DNA of 64,000 nt from Lamellibrachia columna (Eukaryota > Annelida > Polychaeta > Sabellida > Siboglinidae). The stretch spans positions 33,694,022 to 33,758,021 of the forward strand of contig OY759261.1 in NCBI GenBank assembly GCA_963662155.1, given 5' to 3'. The translations under genes were made by a program, and so were the position numbers. Of the stretch, positions 45,368 to 54,442 are shown piece after piece. The notes under the pieces were generated by a model. That model ran no database searches and was not told the DNA's origin. It saw nothing but the letters and a program-made list of their open reading frames with translations. Numbering within the stretch: position 1 is the first letter of the stretch; every line of letters starts with the position of its first letter.

Positions 45368-46140
45368 ATGTCTTCATCTGTAAGTTCCCTGTTCCTTTCT
45401 TGCATTAGTTGGTTCGTGATAAGTAGGCCTTGGTTTTTATTCATTCATTCTATCTCCTTAGCCTTCAACTGTTCGTCCATCTTCTTCAGCTTTTCCTCCG
45501 TTTCTCGTAATTTCTTGTCTTCTTCTTGTAAAGCTCTACTTCTTTCCTTGGCTTTATTTTCAGCAGACACTTCACGTCTTCTTGCTAGAATGGCCTGTTT
45601 CTTTTCCTCTGTTTGACTAGCACACTGACGTTCTTTTTTCAGTCGTTCCTTCTGCTCCTTCTGTTCATACTGATTCCTTGTCAGATGTTTCTTAGGCTTT
45701 TTCTTTAGCTTCTGTCCTTTTCCTGTCATTCATTTTTTCATCCTCTTATTGCAACCAGCTTTGTATCTTTCCTTCTGATCAGCCCACATTTCTCTCTCTT
45801 TTTCAGTTAGGTTTCTCTTTTTCAGGTTATTTTTAGCCAGTGACATATTCAGTCTGTACAGTCTGCTGTAAATGACTTCCTCATCATTGACTTCTGCGTA
45901 TCTTCCTGGACCTTCTTCTTTCTTTCAATTTCTCCATGCTTGGATCTTGGACATTTTCTTTGATGGGACGGAACTTGGTTTCTCTGTTGGGACAGGACTT
46001 TTTTGTGTCGTGTATTTCTCCGCTTTGGATTCTCCATAAACTTCTCTTGTTCAGTCCTTCTAGACTGCGGCCGCCTACAACTTTTCTTGCTGGTAGATGC
46101 ACCTGCAGCATCTTCTGAAAGACGCAGTCTTATTTTATGT

Positions 46141-46607
46141 GGCCTAAAAAAATAAAATAAAATATTAAAATAAATTATAGAATAAAAATAAAATAGTAAC
46201 ATAAAAAAGATGTGTACAAAACACATGATCATGGGCCATGGCAACAACCCCATGCATGTACACCTCTTCAGACTTCTCTATTTAGGTAAGAGGTATGACG
46301 AACATCAGGTATAGTATTAAACACTTCTTTATCAAAGGAAAAGCATTGTAAGGTTATTACGTTTAATTTAAATACATGTCTACTAATACGAAACAAAGAA
46401 GTTGTTGGGTTATCTACAAAATGGAATAACATTTGAAAAATTATAACATATGCCACCACCCCTGTTTGAAAATGGAGGATTCCAATTTATTGGTCTTCAA
46501 GTCAGCCTGTTTTTATGGTGACACTGTTTATGTTGTGATGCAGTGCAACTCTCGGTAAAGCTTTTCACTGAACTAAACCAAAGTTGTCTAATTATTTCTA
46601 CATGCAA
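46141..46607. other. unassigned AT-rich spacer
   Basis: No supported feature. Confidence 0.45.
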
Positions 46608-46985
46608 ACAATGTTTACACGAAAATTGATGCAAGATTGTGCATCTGAACACCACAATAGTGGCTAAATTTCCCGACAATGAGCCATGATACACAACGTA
46701 AATGGGAGACGATTAATTTGGTTTACGTTGGAACTAGTACATGACATTTTGCAGTATCTTAAATGAATAATAAATATGAACCTCTTTTAACAATGTTATC
46801 ACGTAAATTGAAGCAAGAAATATGCATCTGAACACATGAATAGTGGCTAAATTTCCCGACATTGGGCCATGATACACAACGTAAACTGGGACTCGATAAA
46901 TTTGGTTTCCCGTTGAATTGGTTTACGTTGGAAACTATTGCATGGAATTTTGCTACAACTTGCTGAATAATAAAAACTAACATCT
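46608..46985. repeat. ~183-bp two-copy tandem duplication
   Basis: Blocks beginning acaatgtttacacgaaaatt (46,608) and acaatgttatcacgtaaatt (46,790) share gcatctgaacac, aatagtggctaaatttcccg and ccatgatacacaacgtaaa. Divergence is roughly 15-20%, with small indels. Confidence 0.85.
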
Positions 46986-47283
46986 TTTAAAAACACAAAA
47001 GGTACAACCAAACCATAAAATGTAGCCAACATGCAATAAATCTGGGGCACGAGTCCAATCCGAGAACTTCGCCTCTCCCCTGTGTACGCATTTTCCACTA
47101 GCACTAATAATTTATTTAGCAACTAAAAAACTTCCGGTGTTTTGCAATTGTTCAAGAGCATTACAAACTTCATTTTTACAATACATAAGTAGCTAAAATG
47201 TTTCTACATACCTCCTCTTTCCCAATGACAAGGCATGACGTAAAAAGTAACACGACATAAAACTGGGACACAAAATATTAGTC

Positions 47284-47459
47284 TTGGAAAGTGGAAAGAT
47301 GGCGACGGTTCAGCTTTCCTCGGCACGTGTAGTACATCCGGGAGGTTTGATAACGTGGACCTTTTCATTCACAAATTTCACCAGAAGTGGTTTGATACTA
47401 GTGGAAAATAATTCCAAAGTAAATGATTTGCGGGACACGATTTTTGCTGCTTCAAATGG
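47284..47459 (+). CDS. possible first coding exon, unrecognised
   Basis: An open frame begins MATVQLSSARVVHPGGL in an aaagatggcgac start context. It continues WTFSFTNFTRSGLILVEN and DLRDTIFAAS to about 47,459, where an aatg|gtagtt site could act as a splice donor; the frame itself runs on to 47,520. Upstream are a tgacgtaa CRE-like site (47,236) and an aacttccggtg ETS-like site (47,130), both of which can occur in TATA-less promoters. I recognise no domain and see no second exon. It may equally be chance or a transposon fragment. Confidence 0.25.
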
Positions 47460-47644
47460 TAGTTGTGATTTTTTCCAAATCTGTTTCTACCTAGCTTTAA
47501 TGGAATCATCGTCAGTTTAATGTTTTTAGTTCCAAATTTAACAGACGTCAAATATGACAGTTCAGCACTTTATTTTTTTATTCTGTAGCCTTGAAATTGC
47601 AGTTTCATGCATAAGTTTGGGGACAGATTTGCGTCAGCCGCGGT

Positions 47645-47992
47645 ACAAATACTGTACAAACCTAGACTCTAAGTACTGTACACACGTAGACACTAAGTAC
47701 TGTACACACCTGTACACACGTAGACACTAAGTACTGTACACACCTGTACACACATAGACACTAAGTACTGTACACACATGTACACACCTAGACACTAAGT
47801 ACTGTACACACCTGGACACTAAGTACTGTACACACCTGTACACACCTAGACACTAAGTAATGTACATACCTGTGCACTAAGTATTGTACACACATGTACA
47901 CACCTAGACACTAAGTACTGTACACACCTGTGCAAACATAGACACTAAGTACTGTACACACATGTACACACCTAGACACTAAGTACTGTATG
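47645..47992. repeat. ~33-bp irregular tandem repeat
   Basis: Core gacactaagtactgtacaca followed by cctgtacacaccta. Unit length varies because the cctgtacaca piece is present once, twice or not at all. About eleven cores. Confidence 0.92.
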
Positions 47993-48384
47993 AAACAATT
48001 GTTTATTATTGTTGTTTTATTTCATGATAAAATAAATAAAGTTAAGGCATTGTGGGGAACAGTGAACCACTTGAAAGTTGAGATAAATATCATGAAAGAA
48101 AACAGGAAAAAATGAGGGGACACGACAAACAATTTCGGTGCTATCAGCAAAATGGTCAAATATTGTTTATAGAAAATACACAGATGAGAGTCTGATCCAT
48201 GCTCTGTGATATTATATAAATCAAAGTTGTGTGTTCAAGTCAAAAGAAAGAAAGGGAAAGCATGGAAGTTGGATACCCATGAAATTGCTAACTGGCCCCC
48301 TAATAAATATAATCACCGATATGTTTGACTAAATGGTTTTATAATTTGAGTAATAATATTTTTGATAATACCCCGGTACTCATG
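47993..48384. other. unassigned AT-rich spacer at a LINE end
   Basis: It may contain further decayed LINE sequence, but nothing is recognisable. Confidence 0.4.
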
Positions 48385-50045
48385 TTAATGTCACTACAAT
48401 CTGTTGACGTTTATAAAGAAATTATTAAATTAATTTGCTATATCCTTGTCTGAAATGGATTTGTTATTTTTCATAAAATATTCAGGATATGTTTGTGTGT
48501 TAAACTGTTTGTTAATTACACTGTTTAATATTTTCCAAGTTTTCTTGACACTTGACATTATTTCTTTGTTTCTCTAACAATGTGCTGTAGTGGGCTTTTC
48601 AGTGAATCTTAATGTAGTTGTTAAATTTTAATTTGTTTTTGTAAGTATTATACTTATGTTAAGCTTCAGCAGATCTGGATATGATAAATGCTTTTTGTAT
48701 TGACAGAAGTACTTTTTAAACTTTTGGTGAACCAAGGTGTATTGTTAATGCACCGGTTTCTCAAAACTACTTTTACCAGGCAATGGTTTATTAAACATAT
48801 TAATAAATATGTTTAAGAATTTGTCGTAAGCATGATTAACATCATTTGTGTTTAGAACAATATCACAGGATTATACACTTAATTCATTAGAAAGTGAAGC
48901 TATGGTGTCTTCATTTATCATTCTAATATGTTGAACTTCTTTTATGACATTTCTATTTATGTGATAGTCACATAGTGCAAAAACTGGTAAATGATCACTA
49001 ACACCATTGAATAAAATACCACAAGTAAGGTTGTGTTGAAGTTCATTAGTGAATATATTGTCAGTTAGTGCGGCTGAACTCTCTGTTTTTCTCGTTGGTT
49101 TATCAATTAAAGGGTAAAGACCCAAACTGTGCATCAAGTCAAGGAAGTGTTTGGTGCTGCTCTGATCCTCATGTTTTAACAAATCTATGTTTAGATCACC
49201 ACACATAAATATTGTTTTGACTGATTTTGCATCATATAAAATATTTTCTGTGTTTTCATAGAAGATGTCTAAATTTTTTGTTCTATACATATGTAGTTGA
49301 CTGTACATTTTTTTGTAGTCTTTTATGGATAATTCCACATTAACGCATTCAGAAATGTTACCTACAATCTCCTCTGGTTGTGTGATGGCGACACCATCAC
49401 CCTTTCAGTCTCCTCTGGTTGTGTGATGGCGACACCATCACCCTTTCAGTCTCCTCTGGTTGTGTGATGGCGACACCATCACCCTTTCAGTCTCCTCTGG
49501 TTGTGTGATGGCGACACCATCACCCTTTCAGTCTCCTCTGGTTGTGTGATGGCGACACCATCACCCTTTCAGTCTCCTCTGGTTGTGTGATGGCGACACC
49601 ATCACCCTTTCAGTCTCCTCTGGTTGTGTGATGGCGACACCATCACCCTTTCAGTCTCCTCTGGTTGTGTGATGGCGACACCATCACCCTTTCAGTCTCC
49701 TCTGGTTGTGTGATGGCGACACCATCACCCTTTCAGTCTCCTCTGGTTGTGTGATGGCGACACCATCACCCTTTCAGTCTCCTCTGGTTGTGTGATGGCG
49801 ACACCATCACCCTTTCAGTCTCCTCTGGTTGTGTGATGGCGACACCATCACCCTTTCAGTCTCCTCTGGTTGTGTGATGGTGACACCATCACCGGATCAT
49901 CTATCCATTCATAGTTTATAAATGTCATAATTTCCTTCAGTTGGAGAATTTTCAAATATACTTTCATCATCACTGACATTATGAAAAGGAAAAACATCAG
50001 AACAGGAAAGACTGTGATGTAAAATAATTTTCTACGAATTAACCT
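48385..50045 (-). pseudogene. LINE ORF2 relic: endonuclease and RT linker
   Basis: The second ORF of a CR1/Jockey-like LINE on the minus strand. In order: DVFPFHNVSDDESIFENSP (about 49,990) upstream of the endonuclease; then the endonuclease start GDGVAITQPEEIVGNIS, which corresponds to the family's GGVAIY block and is where a 41-bp array has expanded; then the 155-codon frame 49,338-48,871 with IFMCGDLNIDLLKHED (GDxN catalytic motif), FLDLMHSLGLYPLIDKPTR, TDNIFTNELQHNL and GVSDHLPVFALC (SDHLP, catalytic His). After a stop it continues YDKFLNIFINMFNKPLP and the linker EKQRNNVKxTWKILNSVINK, then NNKSISDKDIAN. It is truncated before RT motif 1. It shares orientation and order with the ORF1 relic at 50.2-51.2 kb. 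Confidence 0.9.
49368..49893. repeat. 41-bp array inside a LINE endonuclease gene
   Basis: Thirteen copies of tctcctctggttgtgtgatg, gcgacaccatcaccctttca and g. The minus strand of the monomer encodes GDGVAITQPEE, the endonuclease start of the surrounding LINE. All internal copies look identical; the last differs (gatggtgacacc). Because 41 is not a multiple of three, the expansion destroyed the frame. Confidence 0.97.
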
Positions 50046-50224
50046 CAATTGATGTTGAGTTAATTTAGTTTTATGAAAAATACATTGACATTTTACCAGG
50101 TAATTTTTTTACATTTGATTACAAACTAGACGAGTCAAGTTTTTCAGGGTATTTGCCATTTAAACGGTAGATAATAGAAACAATAGGTGAGCCACACAAA
50201 GGAATGTACACTGTGATGATCAGT

Positions 50225-51235
50225 GACCAGAATTATAACATTAACCGTAGTACAAACATGTAGTGTCCAATATTACTACAGAGATGACACAACATCAGTC
50301 CTAGACATAGTCACAGTCGTAGGAAAGTCCCAAGTTGAAGACAAAGGCATTAGGTTCAGTTCAGTTAAAGTCTCGGAACTCTTGTGCGGATTTAATTACA
50401 CGGATCTTAGCACTGTCTGGTGGGCCGTTTTCTTTAACAAAAACCTTACAGCTGGTCCAGGTAGACTGAACCTTACCTTGCTTGTGCAGCAACCTGGCCA
50501 GGGTTGTTTGATTTAAATCATTGATTTAAATTGCTAAAAAAAAAATTTATTTATGATTTTTTATATTTTTTTGACTTCCGTTTTTTTAATCGCTGATTTA
50601 TATGAATTTAACACAAATAATTGTTTACAAGCATCGAGATCAACAAAGTTGTGTGTTTTTTAATACAAAAGCACAATGTGCGCACACTTGTGTAGTTGTA
50701 TTGACACCAGATAGCCCAATAGTCAAATATTTTATGACATTGTGTATACCAGATTTAAAAAAAATCAAATAAATAAAAAAAATCAAATAAATAAAAAAAT
50801 CCGATTGAAATAAAAAATCCGATTTAAAAAAAAATCATGATTTTTTTCAACCCTGAACCTGGCTGTCTTGGTGAGTTCTGCCTGCTTAGCAGTTAAGTGT
50901 TCATTCAGGCAAACGTTTGTGCCACGAAGTTGTTTCCCCATTTTCAGGAGGTTGATCTTTGCCTTCCTGTTGGTGAAACGGGTCATACGAGGGGGGGTGT
51001 GCGGTTGGTTGTTGATGTCTTTCTATTGCTGCTGAGCGTGTGGCTTGCCGAGATGTCGTTTAAGTCGAGGTTGATGTGTTTTGTCAATAGAAAGTTCACC
51101 ACTTTGTTTTCTAGCGGAATGGTGCGTCTGTGTCGGTTTCGATGGTCGTGTTGTTGGATGTGGCTCGAGCGTAGGATTGGATTCCCGAATTTTTATGTGA
51201 GCATCTTTCTCGTCATTGGCCTTTAGCTCAGCTGC
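50225..51235 (-). pseudogene. LINE ORF1 relic, interrupted by a hAT MITE
   Basis: Minus-strand RNA-binding-type ORF1. The segment 51,235-50,864 reads ENKVVNFLLTKHINLDLNDI, SASHTLSSNRKTS and then, after a frame change, RFTNRKAKINLLKMGKQLRG and TNVCLNEHLTAKQAELTKT. After the MITE (removing one TSD copy) it continues ARLLHKQGKVQSTWTSCKVF and KENGPPDSAKIRVIKS. The R-F-x-x-R-K-A-K, RG-T-x-x-x-NE-L-T and WT-x-x-x-KVF pattern is the C-terminal domain of ORF1 proteins related to baculovirus FP C-terminal and Transposase_22 families; these coat LINE RNA. The N-terminal coiled coil is not clear. Stops are present. Confidence 0.85.
50499..50855. mobile_element. hAT-type MITE, copy 2 (357 bp, TSD AACCTGGC)
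   Basis: TIRs cagggttgtttgatttaaat and an inverted right end finishing caaccctg. Flanked by aacctggc at 50,491-50,498 and 50,856-50,863, a perfect 8-bp TSD. It aligns over its left ~270 bp with the 747-bp copy at 37.16 kb and lacks most of that copy's right half. It is inserted inside the ORF1 relic, so it is younger than that LINE. Confidence 0.95.
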
Positions 51236-51369
51236 TGTTTAATGTCATTCATACAATTTAAAATAGGAAACGACCAACATATAAAAGGGGATTAGCTAAA
51301 TGGTGTATTTACCTCAGTTCTGTACAACAAAATAATTGTATTTATTTTTTTCAATAATAATACATGCTT

Positions 51370-51710
51370 TAATTGGAGTAAAACCTCTTGGGTGTAAATA
51401 AACTCTATAAAAAGAATATTGAATAATCAGTAAGGTACGCCATGCACAAATTAACAAAGAACTTGTAGCAGCAGGCTACTGCCAGAACCGAGAGAACTCC
51501 TGCATACTGAACTTACCGGGCACCAAAAGCCCCGAGTTCCCTCCCCCAGCCCTATTTATAGCTTTCCCACTTTGGCGGCAAACTCTAGTCACATGACTAC
51601 ATTCAAGTAGCACTGCCCTCTGGTGGGTAACACCCTTCAGTGCTGCCCTATTGTGGGACTCCACGCAACTATATCCCTTATGGCTCTACTATAATTTCCC
51701 CCCGGATAAA
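51370..51710 (-). mobile_element. putative Ty3/Gypsy-type LTR (solo or remnant)
   Basis: On the minus strand, aatttcgggacaaattttaa and a tatccggggggaaattat polypurine-like tract are followed by about 300 bp with promoter features. These are a tgacta-rich U3-like block, a TATA box in agctataaatagggc (51,549) and a G-rich start region. The arrangement (end of pol, polypurine tract, then LTR) is typical of Metaviridae 3' ends. No gag or pol domain is present in the window, and LTR termini and target duplication could not be fixed. Confidence 0.4.
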
Positions 51711-51737
51711 TTAAAATTTGTCCCGAAATTTATATTA

Positions 51738-51824
51738 GTTTACAGCAGTCACCAGGTAGGTTAAAAGTTTACAGCAGTCACCAGGTAGGTTAAAAGTTTA
51801 CAGCAGTCACCAGGTAGGTTAAAA
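51738..51824. repeat. 29-bp tandem repeat, three copies
   Basis: Unit tttacagcagtcaccaggta plus ggttaaaag. It lies just inside the putative LTR element's polypurine side. Confidence 0.95.
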
Positions 51825-52350
51825 GCAACCTCTCATCTAGCTTACAAACATTTCATCCTTGAAAGAGCAATTGTAATTAAAAAAACATCATCCCATCACT
51901 GTACTGTATACATTGTCAACATAGGAACAGTGTCCACCTGAAATGTCAAGATTAATATGTTGAGTCTCCATAGTGTTCATACATGCATATAGGCTTTGCC
52001 TACATAAATAGAATGTCACAATTTGCAGGTAGTGTGCAGGTATGTTGTTTTAACACTGGGTGCCGACCCTTTACATCTTCCCACGTTGTATCCAAAATCA
52101 GTATTTCCAGGGCTTCATATTTGAAAACAGGTGAGCGATAAATCGCTCGCCTAAATATGCCAAATTAATTTAGGCGAGTGATTTGTTACTTTTTTTACCG
52201 TGTGGTGGCGCCACCATTTCCCATTCGGATTCTGTCGTCGTCGCCATGAAATTTTAATTGGTGCTTTTTGGCGCTGACTTTTGTACAAAGAAATAAATGT
52301 TTACTTTAGTAATGACTACAATACATTCTGATTGCAATTGGTGAAACAGC
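51825..52350. other. unassigned spacer with one hairpin
   Basis: Contains an inverted repeat at 52,141-52,183: aatcgctcgcctaaat and atttaggcgagtgatt, 15 of 16 pairing, 11-bp loop. No gene supported. Confidence 0.6.
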
Positions 52351-52736
52351 TGTGCCGTGGCAGTGTACTGTGCCACAGACTATGCCCCTGTCTTCCTCTT
52401 GTTGCTGGCATAGCAAAAGGACCAGCTGTGTCGTGGCAGTGTACTGTGCCACAGACTATGCCCCTGTCTTCCTCTTGTTGCCGGCATAGCAAAAGGACCA
52501 GCTGTGTCGTGGCAGTGTACTGTGCCACAGACTATGTCCCTGTCTTCCTCTTGTTGCCGGCATAGCAAAAGGACCAGCTGTGCCGTGGCAGTGTACTGTG
52601 CCACAGACTATGTCCCTGTCTTCCTCTTGTTGCCAGCATAGCAAAAGGACCAGCTGTGCCGTGGCAGTGTACTGTGCCACAGACTATGCCCCTGTCTTCC
52701 TCTTGTTGCTGGCATAGCAAAAGGACCAGCTGTGTC
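52351..52736. repeat. 76-bp tandem repeat, five copies
   Basis: Unit tgtgccgtggcagtgtactg, tgccacagactatgcccctg, tcttcctcttgttgctggca and tagcaaaaggaccagc. Copies differ at three or four sites. The minus-strand frames overlapping it are artefacts. Confidence 0.97.
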
Positions 52737-53251
52737 ATACTACCTTGAAGAGTCAGATATGTAATTTCCCAATTAATTGTCCCTGAAATAATTATTTAAA
52801 TATTGGATCTCGCTTCAGATATTAAAAACATGCTATGGATTATCGCTAAAACTGATAATTTAGATGTGTGGAATCAGTTGGAATATCTTTAGATATTTAT
52901 GTCTAAATGCACATAAGCCCACAAAGCTCATGTCCCAAACCGGACTGTTTTGAGTAAAGTAAACAGATTTGCTATGCATATAGATTTTGTTATGCTGGCA
53001 GTGCTCAGGCGATTCATTCTGTCGTTTGTTCACTTGCCTTCAAAGACCTTTAGTAATACTTCATCGCCTTTCAACTTTTACTTAGAAGCTTTGTTTTGAG
53101 AAAGCCTATATATTTATTGCAGATCTATCTTCAGAGTTGACTGACTTTGAGAATGACTACAATCCCTTTTTAAGTGACAGTGAACCAGATATTGAAAGTG
53201 TTGAATGCCAAATCTAATTACTAATAATTATTAATAAGCTTAACACAATAG
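52737..53251. other. unassigned spacer
   Basis: A short frame near 53,135-53,215 (LTDFENDYNPFLSDSEPDIE) reads like protein but is isolated and ends in a stop before the next array. It is not enough to call a gene. Confidence 0.35.
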
Positions 53252-53728
53252 CCATACTGCACTTAATACAATGGCCATACTGCACTTAATACAATGGCCA
53301 TGCTGCACTTAATACAATGGCCAGACTGCACTTAATACAACGGCCATGCTGCACTTAATACAATGGCCATACTGCACTTAATACAATGGCCATGCTGCAC
53401 TTAATACAATGGTCAGACTGCACTTAGTACAATGGCCATGCTGCACTTAATACAATGGCCATACTGCACTTAATACAATGGCCATGCTGCACTTAATACA
53501 GTGGTTATACTGCACTTAATACAATGGCCATGCTGAACTTAATACAATGGTCAGACTGCACTTAGTACAATGGCCATGCTGCACTTAATACAATGGCCAT
53601 ACTGCACTGAATACAATGGCCATGCTGCACTTAATACAATGGCCATGCTGCACTTAATACAACGGCCATACTGCACTTAATACAATGGCCATACTGCACT
53701 TAATATAATGGCCATACTGCACTTGATA
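53252..53728. repeat. 23-bp tandem repeat, ~21 copies
   Basis: Unit gccatactgcacttaataca plus atg. Variants catactgc, catgctgc and cagactgc alternate in blocks (for example catgctgc-catactgc-catgctgc), suggesting multi-unit duplication. It abuts transposon copy B. Confidence 0.96.
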
Positions 53729-53732
53729 CATA

Positions 53733-54437
53733 CTCTTGAGTGCCAAAATAACAGTATAGGGTGGCAAATCGGTCAAATTTAATAATAGTATAGTGCTGAA
53801 TAACTGTATAGGAGGGCAAATTGTTCAAAACAAATAATAGTACAGTGCGAAAAAAGTCAATGGTATATTTGTCTTTTTAGTGCCGTAGGCGTAGCGATTT
53901 TTTACTCGACGAGAAGCCAAGGCGTCCCTAGAAAACTACGCGGATCACCATGTATTTTGGGTTTTTTCCTGTTGAATATGCATAAACTTTACTTTGTGCG
54001 TAATCACGTCACCACATATATCGCATTTTATATATATGAAAAAATGGGGAATTTTCCTTTTTAAATGGACATTTTTATTGAATTGAATACGCAAGCCAAT
54101 TTCAGGGGAAACTGCTGCCAGCCGGTTACGACCGGTTTGAGGCGCTGCGCACGGCGGCCATTTACGGTTGGTTTACACAGTGATGATGGCGTTTTAACTA
54201 ATAATATACCATGTCGAGCTACCGAGAACTAAGGATTTTGACCGATTCATCTAATCATGGAAATCTAACGGTCTAACGCTTCGGGATCTCTAACGCTTCG
54301 GGATCAAAATCTAGGATCTTCAGAAGCACGAGATCCCGCAAAATTCACGACTGTCGTTCGAAAGGATGGAAACTTTGCTGTCAGAGGGAGCCACGTGCAG
54401 CTCCAGTTGGGAGCAAGTGATTTTTAGCACGAATGGT
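53733..54437. mobile_element. truncated TA-flanked DNA element, copy B
   Basis: It begins TA then ctcttgagtgccaaaataac and is collinear with the reverse complement of copy A (40.66-41.59 kb). Shared blocks include ggcaaatcggtcaaatttaa, gccaaggcgtccctagaaaa, ccggtttgaggcgctgcgca and gagggagccacrtgcagctc. About 700 of 935 bp remain. The other TIR is missing because the 66-bp satellite starts where copy A continues toward its end (after gggagcaagtgattttt). A short duplication (ctaacgcttcgggatc twice near 54,280-54,303) is unique to this copy. Confidence 0.88.
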
Positions 54438-54442
54438 GCTTT

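Larger units (their letters stand above)
44062..46140 (-). pseudogene. charged coiled-coil protein family, copy 2, expanded by a 30-bp array
   Basis: Minus-strand relic of the same kind as 38.6-39.9 kb. It reads KIRLRLSEDAAGASTSKK and SRRTEQEKFMENPKRRNTRH (46,140 onward), LTEKEREMWADQKERYKAG, QYEQKEQKERLKKERQ, REVSAENKAKERSRAL and EEKLKKMDEQLKAKEIE. Then come four copies of RSPIVKAKALERA, then ARKAFPKIRAHN, the 34-copy 10-residue repeat, and finally NASPRKQKALRKSGIKAKP ending at 44,062. In copy 1 the corresponding motif is contiguous (LPTPTSRKAYKKCGI), so here the array splits a conserved motif. Most of the protein is predicted coiled coil. The C-terminal DFF/PGK part is absent. Stops and shifts occur at about 45,440 and 45,730-45,850; non-functional. 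Confidence 0.6.

Noticed and set aside
45849..46253. Host nuclear coiled-coil gene
   Set aside because: Stops and frameshifts between adjacent frames and a related broken copy at 39 kb indicate a decayed multicopy element rather than a host gene.
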